From: Comamonadaceae bacterium 2PF
GTDB lineage: Bacteria > Pseudomonadota > Gammaproteobacteria > Burkholderiales > Burkholderiaceae_C
Direction: 5' to 3'
Length of the DNA: 64,000 nt
Assembly: GCA_005502875.1 (NCBI GenBank)
Contig: SCMV01000002.1
Coordinates: forward strand, 124,001 to 188,000
The notes beneath the pieces were generated by a model. The model saw only the letters and a program-made list of their open reading frames with translations. It had not been told where the DNA came from and searched no databases. Shown here one piece after another: positions 1 through 7,380 of this stretch. The first letter of the stretch is position 1. Each line of letters begins with the position of its first letter. The translations under genes and the position numbers were made by a program.

Positions 1-1170
1 CGTCACGATGGGCGAGCACTCGGTCAGGCCGTAGCCTTCGACGATGGGGCAACCGGTGACCTGGTTCCAGCGCTCGGCGGTGCTGCGCATCAGGGCCATG
101 CCGCCGGCGATGGGCAGCTTGAGCTTGGAGAAGTCGAGCTTGGCAAAGGCCGGGTCTTCGAGGAAGGAGGCGAACAAGGTGTTGACGCCCGAGATGCCCG
201 AGAAGCGCTCGTTCTTGAGGATCATCATCACGCGCTTGGTGTCGCGCGGGTTGGCCACCAGGATGTTGCGGCCGCCCAGTGCCATGAAGATCAGGCCGTT
301 CACGGTCAGCGAGAAGATGTGGTACATCGGGATGAGCGTGACCACGGTCTCGACGTCGTCCGTCAGTTGGCCTTCGGCAAAAGCCAGGGCTTGCTGGCAG
401 TTAGCCAACACGTTGCGGTGCGTGAGCATCGCGCCCTTGGACACGCCAGTGGTGCCGCCGGTGTACTGCAGGAAGGCCAGGTCGTCGGGCTTGACGTCGG
501 CCGGCTTGAACTTGGCCTTGGCGCCTTCCTTGATGACGTCACGCATCCACTTCGCGCCAGGCAGGCTGTAGTCCGGCACCATCTTCTGGACCTTGCGCAG
601 CACGAAGTTCAGCAGGCGGCCCTTGGCGTTGATGAAGCCGTCGGAGAGCAGGTCGCCGATCTGGGTCAGCACCACGCGCTTGACGCCGGTGCCAGGCATG
701 GCGTCCTGCAGCGTCTTGGCGAAGGTTTCCATCACGATGATGGTTTCGGCGCCGCTGTCCTTGAGCGCATGGGCCAGCTCACGCGAGGTGTAGAGCGGGT
801 TGATGTTGACCACCACCGCGCCCAGCTTGAGCACCGCGAACAGGCACACCGGGTACTGGAAGGTGTTGGGCAGCATGATGGCCACGCGGTCGCCCTTCTT
901 GACGCCCTGGCTTTGCAGCCAGCCGGCAAACGAGCTCACGAGGCGATCGAGCCGATCGTTCGTCATCTCCGTGCCGATGCTCACGAAGCCCGGACGCTGA
1001 CGGAACTTGTTGACGCATTCGTCGAAGTACTGGCCCAGCGACTGGTACTTGTTGATGTCGATCTCGTGGACCACGCCCTTCACGTAGGACGACAACCAGA
1101 TGCGGTTGGTGGACCCATCGGGGTTGACGATGGACATGCCCGGCTGCAGGGCGGCGGCGGATTGGCTCAT
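1..1170 (-). CDS. fadD: Long-chain fatty acid--CoA ligase, partial (C-terminus beyond left edge)
   Basis: Activates fatty acids to acyl-CoA through an acyl-adenylate, the entry step of beta-oxidation. The window holds the first 390 residues; E. coli FadD has about 560, so roughly the last third is missing. The ATP/AMP-binding P-loop YTGGTTGVSKGA is at residues 236-247 and the second adenylation motif GYGLTECSP at 379-387. The ATG at 1170 is chosen because an AGGAGA Shine-Dalgarno lies just upstream. It is the last visible gene of a minus-strand run with the thiolase, MaoC hydratase and FabG-type reductase, which fits acyl-chain turnover. A hairpin after the thiolase may separate it transcriptionally. 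The family is clear; chain-length preference cannot be read. Confidence 0.93.
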   Translation of the reverse strand, partial: MSQSAAALQPGMSIVNPDGSTNRIWLSSYVKGVVHEIDINKYQSLGQYFDECVNKFRQRPGFVSIGTEMTNDRLDRLVSSFAGWLQSQGVKKGDRVAIMLPNTFQYPVCLFAVLKLGAVVVNINPLYTSRELAHALKDSGAETIIVMETFAKTLQDAMPGTGVKRVVLTQIGDLLSDGFINAKGRLLNFVLRKVQKMVPDYSLPGAKWMRDVIKEGAKAKFKPADVKPDDLAFLQYTGGTTGVSKGAMLTHRNVLANCQQALAFAEGQLTDDVETVVTLIPMYHIFSLTVNGLIFMALGGRNILVANPRDTKRVMMILKNERFSGISGVNTLFASFLEDPAFAKLDFSKLKLPIAGGMALMRSTAERWNQVTGCPIVEGYGLTECSPIVT

Positions 1171-1315
1171 CTGGATCTCCTCGTGTACCGGCGCCATGAC
1201 TGCTTTCGAACTTGGCGCGGGGGCGACTTGCGGCCCGTTTCATGACGACAGCCCCGGTGTGGTGCCGGGGCCGCCTGCTTGATTTGTCTCAGCTACTAAG
1301 TCTAACAACCCTGTC

Positions 1316-1339
1316 GCAGAAAATCGGGGTAACCCCGAT
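1316..1339 (-). terminator. Hairpin terminator after the thiolase gene
   Basis: An 8-bp perfect inverted repeat (ATCGGGGT / ACCCCGAT, 1323-1330 and 1332-1339) is followed on the minus strand by a short T run. It begins about 19 nt after the thiolase stop. It probably reduces read-through into fadD. Confidence 0.5.
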
Positions 1340-1357
1340 GCGCCAGGGTTGAGCCCA

Positions 1358-2647
1358 TCAGCGCTCCAGGATCGCGACCACGCCCTGACCACCTGCGGCG
1401 CAGATGGAGATCAGGCCACGGCCCGAGCCTTTTTGCGCCAGCATCTTGGCCAGCGAGGCCACGATGCGGCCACCGGTGGCGGCGAACGGGTGACCCGCAG
1501 CCAGCGACGAGCCGTTGATGTTGAGCTTGCTGCGGTCGATCGAGCCCAGCGGCTTGTCCAGGCCCAGGCGCTCCTTGCAGTACTTGGGGTCTTCCCAAGC
1601 CTTCAGGGTGCACAGCACCTGCGCCGCGAAGGCTTCGTGGATTTCATAGAAATCGAAGTCCTGCAGCGAGATGCCGGCGCGGTTGAGCATGCGCGGCACG
1701 GCGTAGGCCGGCGCCATCAGCAGGCCTTCCTTCTTGTTGAAGAAGTCCACGGCGGCCACTTCAGAGAAGGTGATGTAGGCCAGCACCGGCAGGTTGCGGG
1801 CCTTGGCCCACTCTTCGCTGGCCAGCAGCACGGCAGAAGCGCCGTCGGTCAGCGGGGTCGAGTTGCCCGGGGTCAGCGTGCCTTGGCCCGGGGCGATCTT
1901 CTTGTCGAAGCAAGGCTTGAGCGAGCGCAGCTTCTCGATGCTCAGGCCTTCGCGCAGGTTGTTGTCCTTGCTCACGCCCTTGAACGGGGTCATCAGGTCG
2001 GCGAAGAAGCCTTCCTTGTAGGCGCGTGCCAGGTTGGCGTGGCTGGCTGCGGCCAACTGGTCCTGCTCTTCACGGGGGATGCCCCACTCACGGGCCATCA
2101 GCTCGGCGTGCTCACCCATCGAGTAGCCGGTGCGGGGTTCGCCGTTCTTCGGGATGTTCGGCTTGAGCAGCATCGAAGGACGGATCTTGGCCAGGGCCTT
2201 GAGTTGCTCGCCGGTGCTCTTGCCGCGGTTGGCTTCGAGCAGGATCTTGCGCATCTTCTCGTTGACGCCGATGGGGGCGTCGGAAGTGGTGTCCACGCCA
2301 CCGCCGATGCCGCACTCGATGTGACCCAGGGCGATCTTGTTGGCCACCAGCATGATGGCTTCCAGGCCTGTGCCGCAAGCTTGCTGCAGGTCGTAGGCCG
2401 GGGTCTCGGGCGACAGGGTGGTCGACAGCACGGTCTCGCGAACCAGGTTGAAGTCGCGGCTGTGCTTCATGACGGCGCCGGCGGCCACGTCACCCAGGCG
2501 TTCGCCGTGCAGGTTGAAGCGGTCAACCAGGCCCTGGAAGGTGGCCGTCAGCATGTCCTGGTTGGAGACGTGCGAGTAGACGGTGTTGGAGCGGGCGAAG
2601 GGGATGCGGTTGCCACCGATGATGGCGACGCGACGGATGGTGCTCAT
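1358..2647 (-). CDS. Acetyl-CoA C-acyltransferase (thiolase, FadI/FadA2 type)
   Basis: Thiolytic cleavage of 3-ketoacyl-CoA, or the reverse condensation; the terminal step of beta-oxidation. It has 429 residues, normal for the long FadI/FadA2 branch. The acyl-accepting cysteine is C91 in QQACGTGLE. The C-terminal half has EIHEAFAAQ, GHPFAATGGR and the second catalytic cysteine in ISICAAGGQG. An AAGGACC ribosome-binding site precedes the ATG. It lies 54 nt downstream of the MaoC gene on the same strand, so it is probably co-transcribed with the reductase and hydratase. Together these could run beta-oxidation steps or the reverse direction. Assignment as degradative rather than biosynthetic (PhaA-like) rests on length and neighbours and is inference. 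Confidence 0.93.
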   Translation of the reverse strand: MSTIRRVAIIGGNRIPFARSNTVYSHVSNQDMLTATFQGLVDRFNLHGERLGDVAAGAVMKHSRDFNLVRETVLSTTLSPETPAYDLQQACGTGLEAIMLVANKIALGHIECGIGGGVDTTSDAPIGVNEKMRKILLEANRGKSTGEQLKALAKIRPSMLLKPNIPKNGEPRTGYSMGEHAELMAREWGIPREEQDQLAAASHANLARAYKEGFFADLMTPFKGVSKDNNLREGLSIEKLRSLKPCFDKKIAPGQGTLTPGNSTPLTDGASAVLLASEEWAKARNLPVLAYITFSEVAAVDFFNKKEGLLMAPAYAVPRMLNRAGISLQDFDFYEIHEAFAAQVLCTLKAWEDPKYCKERLGLDKPLGSIDRSKLNINGSSLAAGHPFAATGGRIVASLAKMLAQKGSGRGLISICAAGGQGVVAILER

Positions 2648-2701
2648 GAAAGGTCCTTGGGGTGAAGGGTGTTCAATGCGGTGAATCGGCGGTTCGGTGG
2701 C

Positions 2702-3562
2702 TCAGTACCGGACGAGACCTCGGAGATGGGGTTTGTCGCCTTTGGCGTTGCGGACTTCGAAGACGGATTCGCCCTCGCCACGGTTGGCCCACAGCGAGGC
2801 GCGTGCCGGCAGGAACAAAGGTGTCTTGAACTCGACGATCACCTCGGCCTGGTCAACGGCTTCTCGCGGCATCAGGGTGGCCAGGGCGCGTGCCTTGGTC
2901 CACATGCCGTGAGCGATCGCCTTCTTGAAGCCCAGGAACTTGGCGGTCAGCGCAGACAGGTGGATCGGGTTGATGTCACCCGAGACCCGACCGTAGCTGC
3001 GACCGATGCCGGCGCCTGCGAAGAAATCGGCCTGGTGCGCCAGCGGGCGCTCGTCGTTGATCTGGCTGACGTACTCGGGGCCACGCGGCTGCTTGACGCC
3101 CATGCGCAGCAAGGTCCAGGTGCTCTCCCACACCACCACGCCATCGCGCAAGGCGCGGGCATGCAGCGTGAAGACCTGACCCTTGTCGTGCTTGTAGAGC
3201 TCGCCCGTGCGCACCTCGATGCGCAGCTTGTCGCCCACGTTGATGCGCTTGAGCAACTTGGCGCTGTTGGCCAGGTGCACGAGGCCCATGGCTGGCCACG
3301 GGAAGGCCTTGGAGCCGAACAGCATCATGGCCAGCGGGAAGGCGTCCATGTGCGGCACCAGCATGGGCACGCCGTGGGCTTCGGTGAAACCGCAGACCTT
3401 GGCGTAGGCCTTCACGCGCTTGGCGTCGATGGTGACGCTGGGGCGCACGTAGGTGACCTCGGGCAACGCATCCACCGCCACGCTGCGCTTGCTGCTCGAG
3501 CGCAGCGCACCGAGGTTGAGCGAGATGGCGCTGGGCAGCTTCTTGACTTCGATGATCTTCAT
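2702..3562 (-). CDS. MaoC-family acyl dehydratase/enoyl-CoA hydratase (HtdX-like)
   Basis: A 286-residue double hot-dog protein. The C-terminal half has the MaoC hydratase signature, with YGRVSGDINPIHLS around residues 190-203 supplying the D/N and H catalytic pair, followed by AKFLGFKKAIAHGMW. Such proteins hydrate 2-enoyl-CoA or -ACP to (R)-3-hydroxyacyl thioesters, or the reverse. The gene starts 18 nt after the FabG-type reductase stop and is followed by the thiolase, so the three enzymes probably act on the same acyl chain. The length and neighbours resemble mycobacterial HtdX (about 280 residues). Whether the carrier is CoA or ACP cannot be told from sequence. Confidence 0.88.
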   Translation of the reverse strand: MKIIEVKKLPSAISLNLGALRSSSKRSVAVDALPEVTYVRPSVTIDAKRVKAYAKVCGFTEAHGVPMLVPHMDAFPLAMMLFGSKAFPWPAMGLVHLANSAKLLKRINVGDKLRIEVRTGELYKHDKGQVFTLHARALRDGVVVWESTWTLLRMGVKQPRGPEYVSQINDERPLAHQADFFAGAGIGRSYGRVSGDINPIHLSALTAKFLGFKKAIAHGMWTKARALATLMPREAVDQAEVIVEFKTPLFLPARASLWANRGEGESVFEVRNAKGDKPHLRGLVRY

Positions 3563-3580
3563 GGCTGCGGGCGCTGTCGA

Positions 3581-4987
3581 TCAGCCGATCAGGCTTTGGC
3601 CACACACGCGGATCACGTTGCCCGTGATGCCGGCGGAGGCGGGGCTGGCGAACCAGCCAATGGCTTCGGCCACGTCGACCGGCTGGCCGCCCTGGCTCAT
3701 GGAGTTCATGCGGCGGCCGGCTTCGCGGATGGCAAAGGGGATGGCAGCGGTCATGGCGGTTTCGATGAAACCAGGCGCCACGGCGTTGATGGTGATGCCC
3801 TTCTTGGCGAAGATCGGGGCGGTGGACTGCACCATGCCGACCACACCCGCCTTGGAGACGGCGTAGTTGGTCTGACCCATGTTGCCGGCCAGGCCGGAGA
3901 TGGACGACACGCAGACGATGCGGCCGCCACTCTTGATAGCACCGGCTTCGACCATGGCTTCGTTGATGCGCTCTTGCGTCGACAGGTTCACGTTCATGAC
4001 GAGCTGCCAGAGGTGCTCCTTCATGTTGGCGATGGTCTTGTCGCGGGTGATGCCGGCGTTGTGCACGATGACGTCCCAGCCGCCGTCGGCCTTGGCGGCT
4101 TCGATCAGCTTTTGCGGGGCTTCGTTCGAGCCGATGTCCAGGGCCAAGGCCTTGCCGCCGATCTTCTTGGCGACCTCGGTCAGGCCTTCCTGGGCCTGGG
4201 GCACGTCCAGGGCGATGACTTCGGCACCGTCGCGGGCCATGCACTCGGCGATGGCGGCACCGATGCCGCGCGAGGCGCCGGTGACCAGCACCTTCTTGCC
4301 GGCCAGCGGCTTGTCCCAGTCAGCCGGGGTCGCGGCTTCACCCACGGCAGCGCCGATGCGGATGACCTGGGCCGACACGTAGGCCGAGCGCGGCGACAGC
4401 AGGAAGCGCAGCGTCGATTCGAGCTGGCCTTCGGCGCCTTCTGCGACGTACACCAGTTGGGCGTTGCTGCCCTTCTTGAGTTCCTTGCCCAGCGAGCGGG
4501 TCAGGCCTTCGAGGCCGCGCTGGATGGTGGCTTGGCGGTGCGAGGTGCAGCCTTCGGGCGGGCGGCCGATGACGATGACACGGCCGCAAGGCAGCAACGA
4601 ACGCGCGGCGTCGTGGAAGAACCAGTACAGCGCGTCGGACTGGGCCGAGTCGGTCAGGCCGGTGGCGTCGAACACCAGGGCCTTGACCTTCTCGCCGGGC
4701 TGGCCGTTGCCGCCCCAGCGGCCGGTGGTCAGGCCGGCCTGGTTGGCCACCGACACCCACTGCGGCAGGCGCTCGTGGGCCAGGGTTTGCGCACCGATGC
4801 GCTTGAAGATGCCCGCCAGGGTGGCCAGCAGTTGCGGCTCGCCGCCGCCGCCCACCAACACAGTGCCCTTGATCACCGGCTGGCCCGGTTGATGGCGTTC
4901 CAGCGGCATCGGCTTGGGCAGGCCCAGGGCGTTGACCAGCTTGGCACCAACGTTGGAGTTGGCAAAGTCAAGGTAACCGTCTTTCAT
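3581..4987 (-). CDS. High-molecular-weight 3-oxoacyl-ACP/CoA reductase (FabG4-like SDR)
   Basis: A 468-residue short-chain dehydrogenase, about twice the size of ordinary FabG. Residues 1-225 form a divergent Rossmann-like domain without the usual glycine motif (VGGGGE near 45-50). Residues 230-468 are a canonical SDR: TGASRGIG at 236-243, HNAG at 309-312, and catalytic S362, Y375 and K379. This architecture matches mycobacterial FabG4, which reduces 3-ketoacyl-CoA with NADH (family knowledge). The ATG at 4987 is preferred over an in-frame GTG 36 bases upstream because it starts at the conserved MKDGYLDF region; the Shine-Dalgarno is weak for both. It is probably the first gene of the maoC-thiolase run. 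Confidence 0.9.
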   Translation of the reverse strand: MKDGYLDFANSNVGAKLVNALGLPKPMPLERHQPGQPVIKGTVLVGGGGEPQLLATLAGIFKRIGAQTLAHERLPQWVSVANQAGLTTGRWGGNGQPGEKVKALVFDATGLTDSAQSDALYWFFHDAARSLLPCGRVIVIGRPPEGCTSHRQATIQRGLEGLTRSLGKELKKGSNAQLVYVAEGAEGQLESTLRFLLSPRSAYVSAQVIRIGAAVGEAATPADWDKPLAGKKVLVTGASRGIGAAIAECMARDGAEVIALDVPQAQEGLTEVAKKIGGKALALDIGSNEAPQKLIEAAKADGGWDVIVHNAGITRDKTIANMKEHLWQLVMNVNLSTQERINEAMVEAGAIKSGGRIVCVSSISGLAGNMGQTNYAVSKAGVVGMVQSTAPIFAKKGITINAVAPGFIETAMTAAIPFAIREAGRRMNSMSQGGQPVDVAEAIGWFASPASAGITGNVIRVCGQSLIG

Positions 4988-5049
4988 GGGGGACTCTCGG
5001 GGGAAGGGCCGGTGGACGTGCACAGTCCAGTTTGGCCAGGTTGCGACAA

Positions 5050-5064
5050 CGATCTGTCAGATCG
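5050..5064. promoter_or_regulatory. Perfect 7-1-7 palindrome before the reductase operon
   Basis: CGATCTG-T-CAGATCG is an exact inverted repeat in the 97-bp gap between the TetR regulator and the reductase start, followed by a third CAGATC copy. It could be an operator for the lipid operon or a short RNA hairpin. It does not match the palindrome upstream of the tetR gene. Confidence 0.35.
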
Positions 5065-5084
5065 CCAGATCACGGTGGAAAAAC

Positions 5085-5861
5085 TCAGGTGGCGGTGGCA
5101 CTCGCGGTTGACGAGGGTGTGTCGGGTTCAACGGTTTCAGGCTGCGCCTGACCGATCTGCGCCACGCCCGGCAGGTTGGCCATGGCACCGAACTCCAGGG
5201 CCTCCTGCGGACCGGGCAAAGGTGCCTTCAAGGCGGCAACCATCAAGGAAGACAGGCGCGAGAGGATCACGGCCTCGTGATCGCCCTGCTGCTGGGTGAA
5301 CTCGCGGATCAGGCGTTGCGTGTTGCCGCCAGCCAGGATGCCCGACAGCGCACCCATCGCGAAGTTCAGGCGAAAGCCCAGGTCTTCGCGGCTGAGCTCG
5401 GGCAGCGTGCGCTGGAAGGCAAAGAAAAAGCGCCCCAGGGTCTCGATGTAATGCGTCTGGATGTAGTCGCGCACCACGGGTGACGGGTCGGTGTAGGCCC
5501 GGCCGATGAAGTGCAGGAATCGATCGGCGCCGGGGGCATCGCTGCGGAAGATGCGCACAGCAGGCAGGAACAAGGCCACCAGCACGTGCTCGCAGTTGAG
5601 CTGGGTCGCGTAATTGGCTTCGAAGGCATCCAGCATGGCGCGGCGCTGGGCGTCGAGCGGATCGAGCCGGCGCGAGAGCACGGCGTGGATCAACGCGTCC
5701 TTGGTGCCGAAGTGGTAGTTCACGGCGGCCAGGTTGACGCCTGCGGCGCTGGTGATTTGCCGCATCGACATCGAGTCGAATCCGCCGCTCACGAACAGCG
5801 ACTCGGCCGCATCGAGGATGCGGGTCTTGGTGTCGGCGGGTGACAGGCGGGCCGTGGCCAT
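5085..5861 (-). CDS. TetR/AcrR-family transcriptional regulator
   Basis: A 258-residue regulator with an N-terminal TetR DNA-binding domain: ILDAAESLFVSGGFDSMSMR at 15-34 and the recognition helix region AAGVNLAAVNYHFGTKDALI at 39-58. The C-terminal ligand domain is longer than average and ends in a Thr/Ser/Ala-rich tail. The ATG at 5861 is chosen because it starts immediately before the conserved domain; an upstream extension would be compositionally odd. It lies directly upstream of, and on the same strand as, the FabG/MaoC/thiolase genes. The likely role is repression of them and itself, relieved by an acyl-CoA. The ligand is inference. Confidence 0.9.
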   Translation of the reverse strand: MATARLSPADTKTRILDAAESLFVSGGFDSMSMRQITSAAGVNLAAVNYHFGTKDALIHAVLSRRLDPLDAQRRAMLDAFEANYATQLNCEHVLVALFLPAVRIFRSDAPGADRFLHFIGRAYTDPSPVVRDYIQTHYIETLGRFFFAFQRTLPELSREDLGFRLNFAMGALSGILAGGNTQRLIREFTQQQGDHEAVILSRLSSLMVAALKAPLPGPQEALEFGAMANLPGVAQIGQAQPETVEPDTPSSTASATAT

Positions 5862-6190
5862 GCGAGGGGGTCTCCTGGGTCCTGCTTTGGTGAACAGGAC
5901 GAACGTTTCAAACGTCCGTTTTAGTTGCAGGCGCGTATGGTATGCCAACGCAAACGCCTTGACACGGGTTTGACACGCGAAATGTGGGGTCTCCCCCGAC
6001 ACAGGGGATTTCCGGGAAATTCGGACATGCTGGCGCAAGCGCGCGATCCCGCAGGCGGCCTGGACAACATCGGGCGATTTGGGGACATCCCTGCCTGTGG
6101 TGTCGGGACTTGCTCACACGGCGCTCACCGCTGCTCGTTATGATCCGGGCGAGCCTCGCTCCCGCGAGCAGACAAGCCAGAAGGCCCGAC
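5862..6190. other. Divergent intergenic region between tetR and the alcohol dehydrogenase gene
   Basis: A 329-bp non-coding stretch. It contains a 21-bp palindrome close to the tetR start, a 13-bp exact palindrome (ATTTCC-G-GGAAAT, 6008-6020), and a TATGAT hexamer at 6139-6144 that could be the -10 of the plus-strand alcohol dehydrogenase. No convincing -35, RNA gene or additional coding region was seen. Confidence 0.5.
5899..5919. promoter_or_regulatory. Candidate TetR operator (21-bp inverted repeat)
   Basis: The inverted repeat is centred on C5909, with ACGTTT/AAACGT as its core arms and nine of ten base pairs matched over 21 bp. It lies 38 bp upstream of the tetR start codon, where an autorepressing TetR protein would bind. 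No protein binding is known; this is inferred from symmetry and position. Confidence 0.5.
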
Positions 6191-7327
6191 ATGTCGACCA
6201 TCCTCTACCTCACCCAGATCCAGTTCGATTTCGGCGCGGTGCGCCTGCTTGCCAGCGAGTGCGAGCGCATTGGCATTCGCCGGCCGCTGGTGGTGACGGA
6301 CGCGGGTGTGAAGGCAGCAGGGGTGCTGCAAAAAGCACTGGACGCGCTGGGCGATTTGCCCGTCACCGTCTTCGACCAGACACCCCCCAACCCGACCGAG
6401 GCATCGGTGCGCGCGGCGCACGCGGTGTGGCAGGCCAGCGGCTGCGACGGCCTGATCGCCGTGGGCGGCGGCTCCAGCATCGACCTGGCCAAGGGCCTGG
6501 CGATCATGGCCACCCACCCTGGCCCGCTGACCACCTACGCCACCATCGAAGGCGGCTCGCCCAGGATCACGCCGCAAGCCGCCCCCCTGATCGCCGTGCC
6601 GACCACCGCCGGCACGGGCAGCGAAGTGGCGCGTGGCGCCATCGTCATCGTCGATGACGGCCGCAAGCTGGGCTTTCACTCCTGGAACCTGATGCCCAAG
6701 GCCGCCATCCTCGACCCGGAGCTGACCCTGGGCCTGCCGCCCATGCTCACCGCAGCCACCGGCATGGACGCCATCGCCCACTGCATGGAGACCTTCATGT
6801 CGGCGGCCTTCAACCCGCCGGCCGACGGCATCGCGCTCGACGGCCTGGAGCGCGCCTGGGCCCACATCGAGCGCGCCACGAAAGACGGCTCCGACCGCGA
6901 AGCCCGCCTGAACATGATGAGCGCCTCCATGCAGGGCGCCATGGCCTTTCAGAAGGGCCTGGGCGCCGTGCACAGCCTCAGCCACAGCCTGGGCGGCGTG
7001 AACCCGAAGCTGCACCACGGTACCTTGAACGCCATGTTCCTGCCCGCCGTGATCCGATTCAACGCCGAGGCCGAGTCCATGAAGAAGGACCGCCGCCTGG
7101 CCCGCATGGCCCACGCCATGGGCCTGGGCTCCGCAGGCGACGTGCCCGAGGCCATCCGCGACATGAACGCGCGCCTGGGCCTGCCCAAAGGCCTGGCCGA
7201 GCTGGGCGTGCAGCGAGAGTGGTTCGACAAAGTCATCACCGGCGCGCTGGCCGACCATTGCCACAAGACGAACCCGCGTGTGGCCACGCCAGACGAGTAC
7301 CGCGCCTTGCTCGAAGCGTCGATGTGA
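6191..7327 (+). CDS. Iron-containing alcohol dehydrogenase
   Basis: A 378-residue group III (Fe-dependent) alcohol dehydrogenase, the usual family length. The dinucleotide-binding motif VGGGSSIDLAKG is at 91-102 and PTTAGTGSEV at 137-146. Metal ligands are D193 and H197 (GMDAIAHCMET) plus histidines in HSLSHSLGG (261-269) and LHHGTLN (274-280). The start ATG follows an AGAAGG ribosome-binding site. The family includes butanol, 1,2-propanediol, 4-hydroxybutyrate dehydrogenases and maleylacetate reductases, and the substrate cannot be chosen from sequence. It is divergent from tetR and stands alone; a shared regulator is possible but unproven. Confidence 0.92.
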   Translation: MSTILYLTQIQFDFGAVRLLASECERIGIRRPLVVTDAGVKAAGVLQKALDALGDLPVTVFDQTPPNPTEASVRAAHAVWQASGCDGLIAVGGGSSIDLAKGLAIMATHPGPLTTYATIEGGSPRITPQAAPLIAVPTTAGTGSEVARGAIVIVDDGRKLGFHSWNLMPKAAILDPELTLGLPPMLTAATGMDAIAHCMETFMSAAFNPPADGIALDGLERAWAHIERATKDGSDREARLNMMSASMQGAMAFQKGLGAVHSLSHSLGGVNPKLHHGTLNAMFLPAVIRFNAEAESMKKDRRLARMAHAMGLGSAGDVPEAIRDMNARLGLPKGLAELGVQREWFDKVITGALADHCHKTNPRVATPDEYRALLEASM

Positions 7328-7380
7328 ACGGGGCGGGGACATCGCCGGCCGCTGGCTGAACGCAGGGCCGCAGCGGGCGC

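Noticed and set aside
1249-1270. GC hairpin upstream of fadD as a terminator
   Set aside because: It has a good stem but no T tract in either direction and lies after, not before, the better thiolase terminator.
2669-5299. An 876-codon plus-strand open frame antisense to the reductase and MaoC genes
   Set aside because: Rich in His, Gly, Ala, Val, Asp with no motif; it is the mirror of strongly biased GC3 codons on the other strand. Both genes beneath it have clear catalytic motifs.
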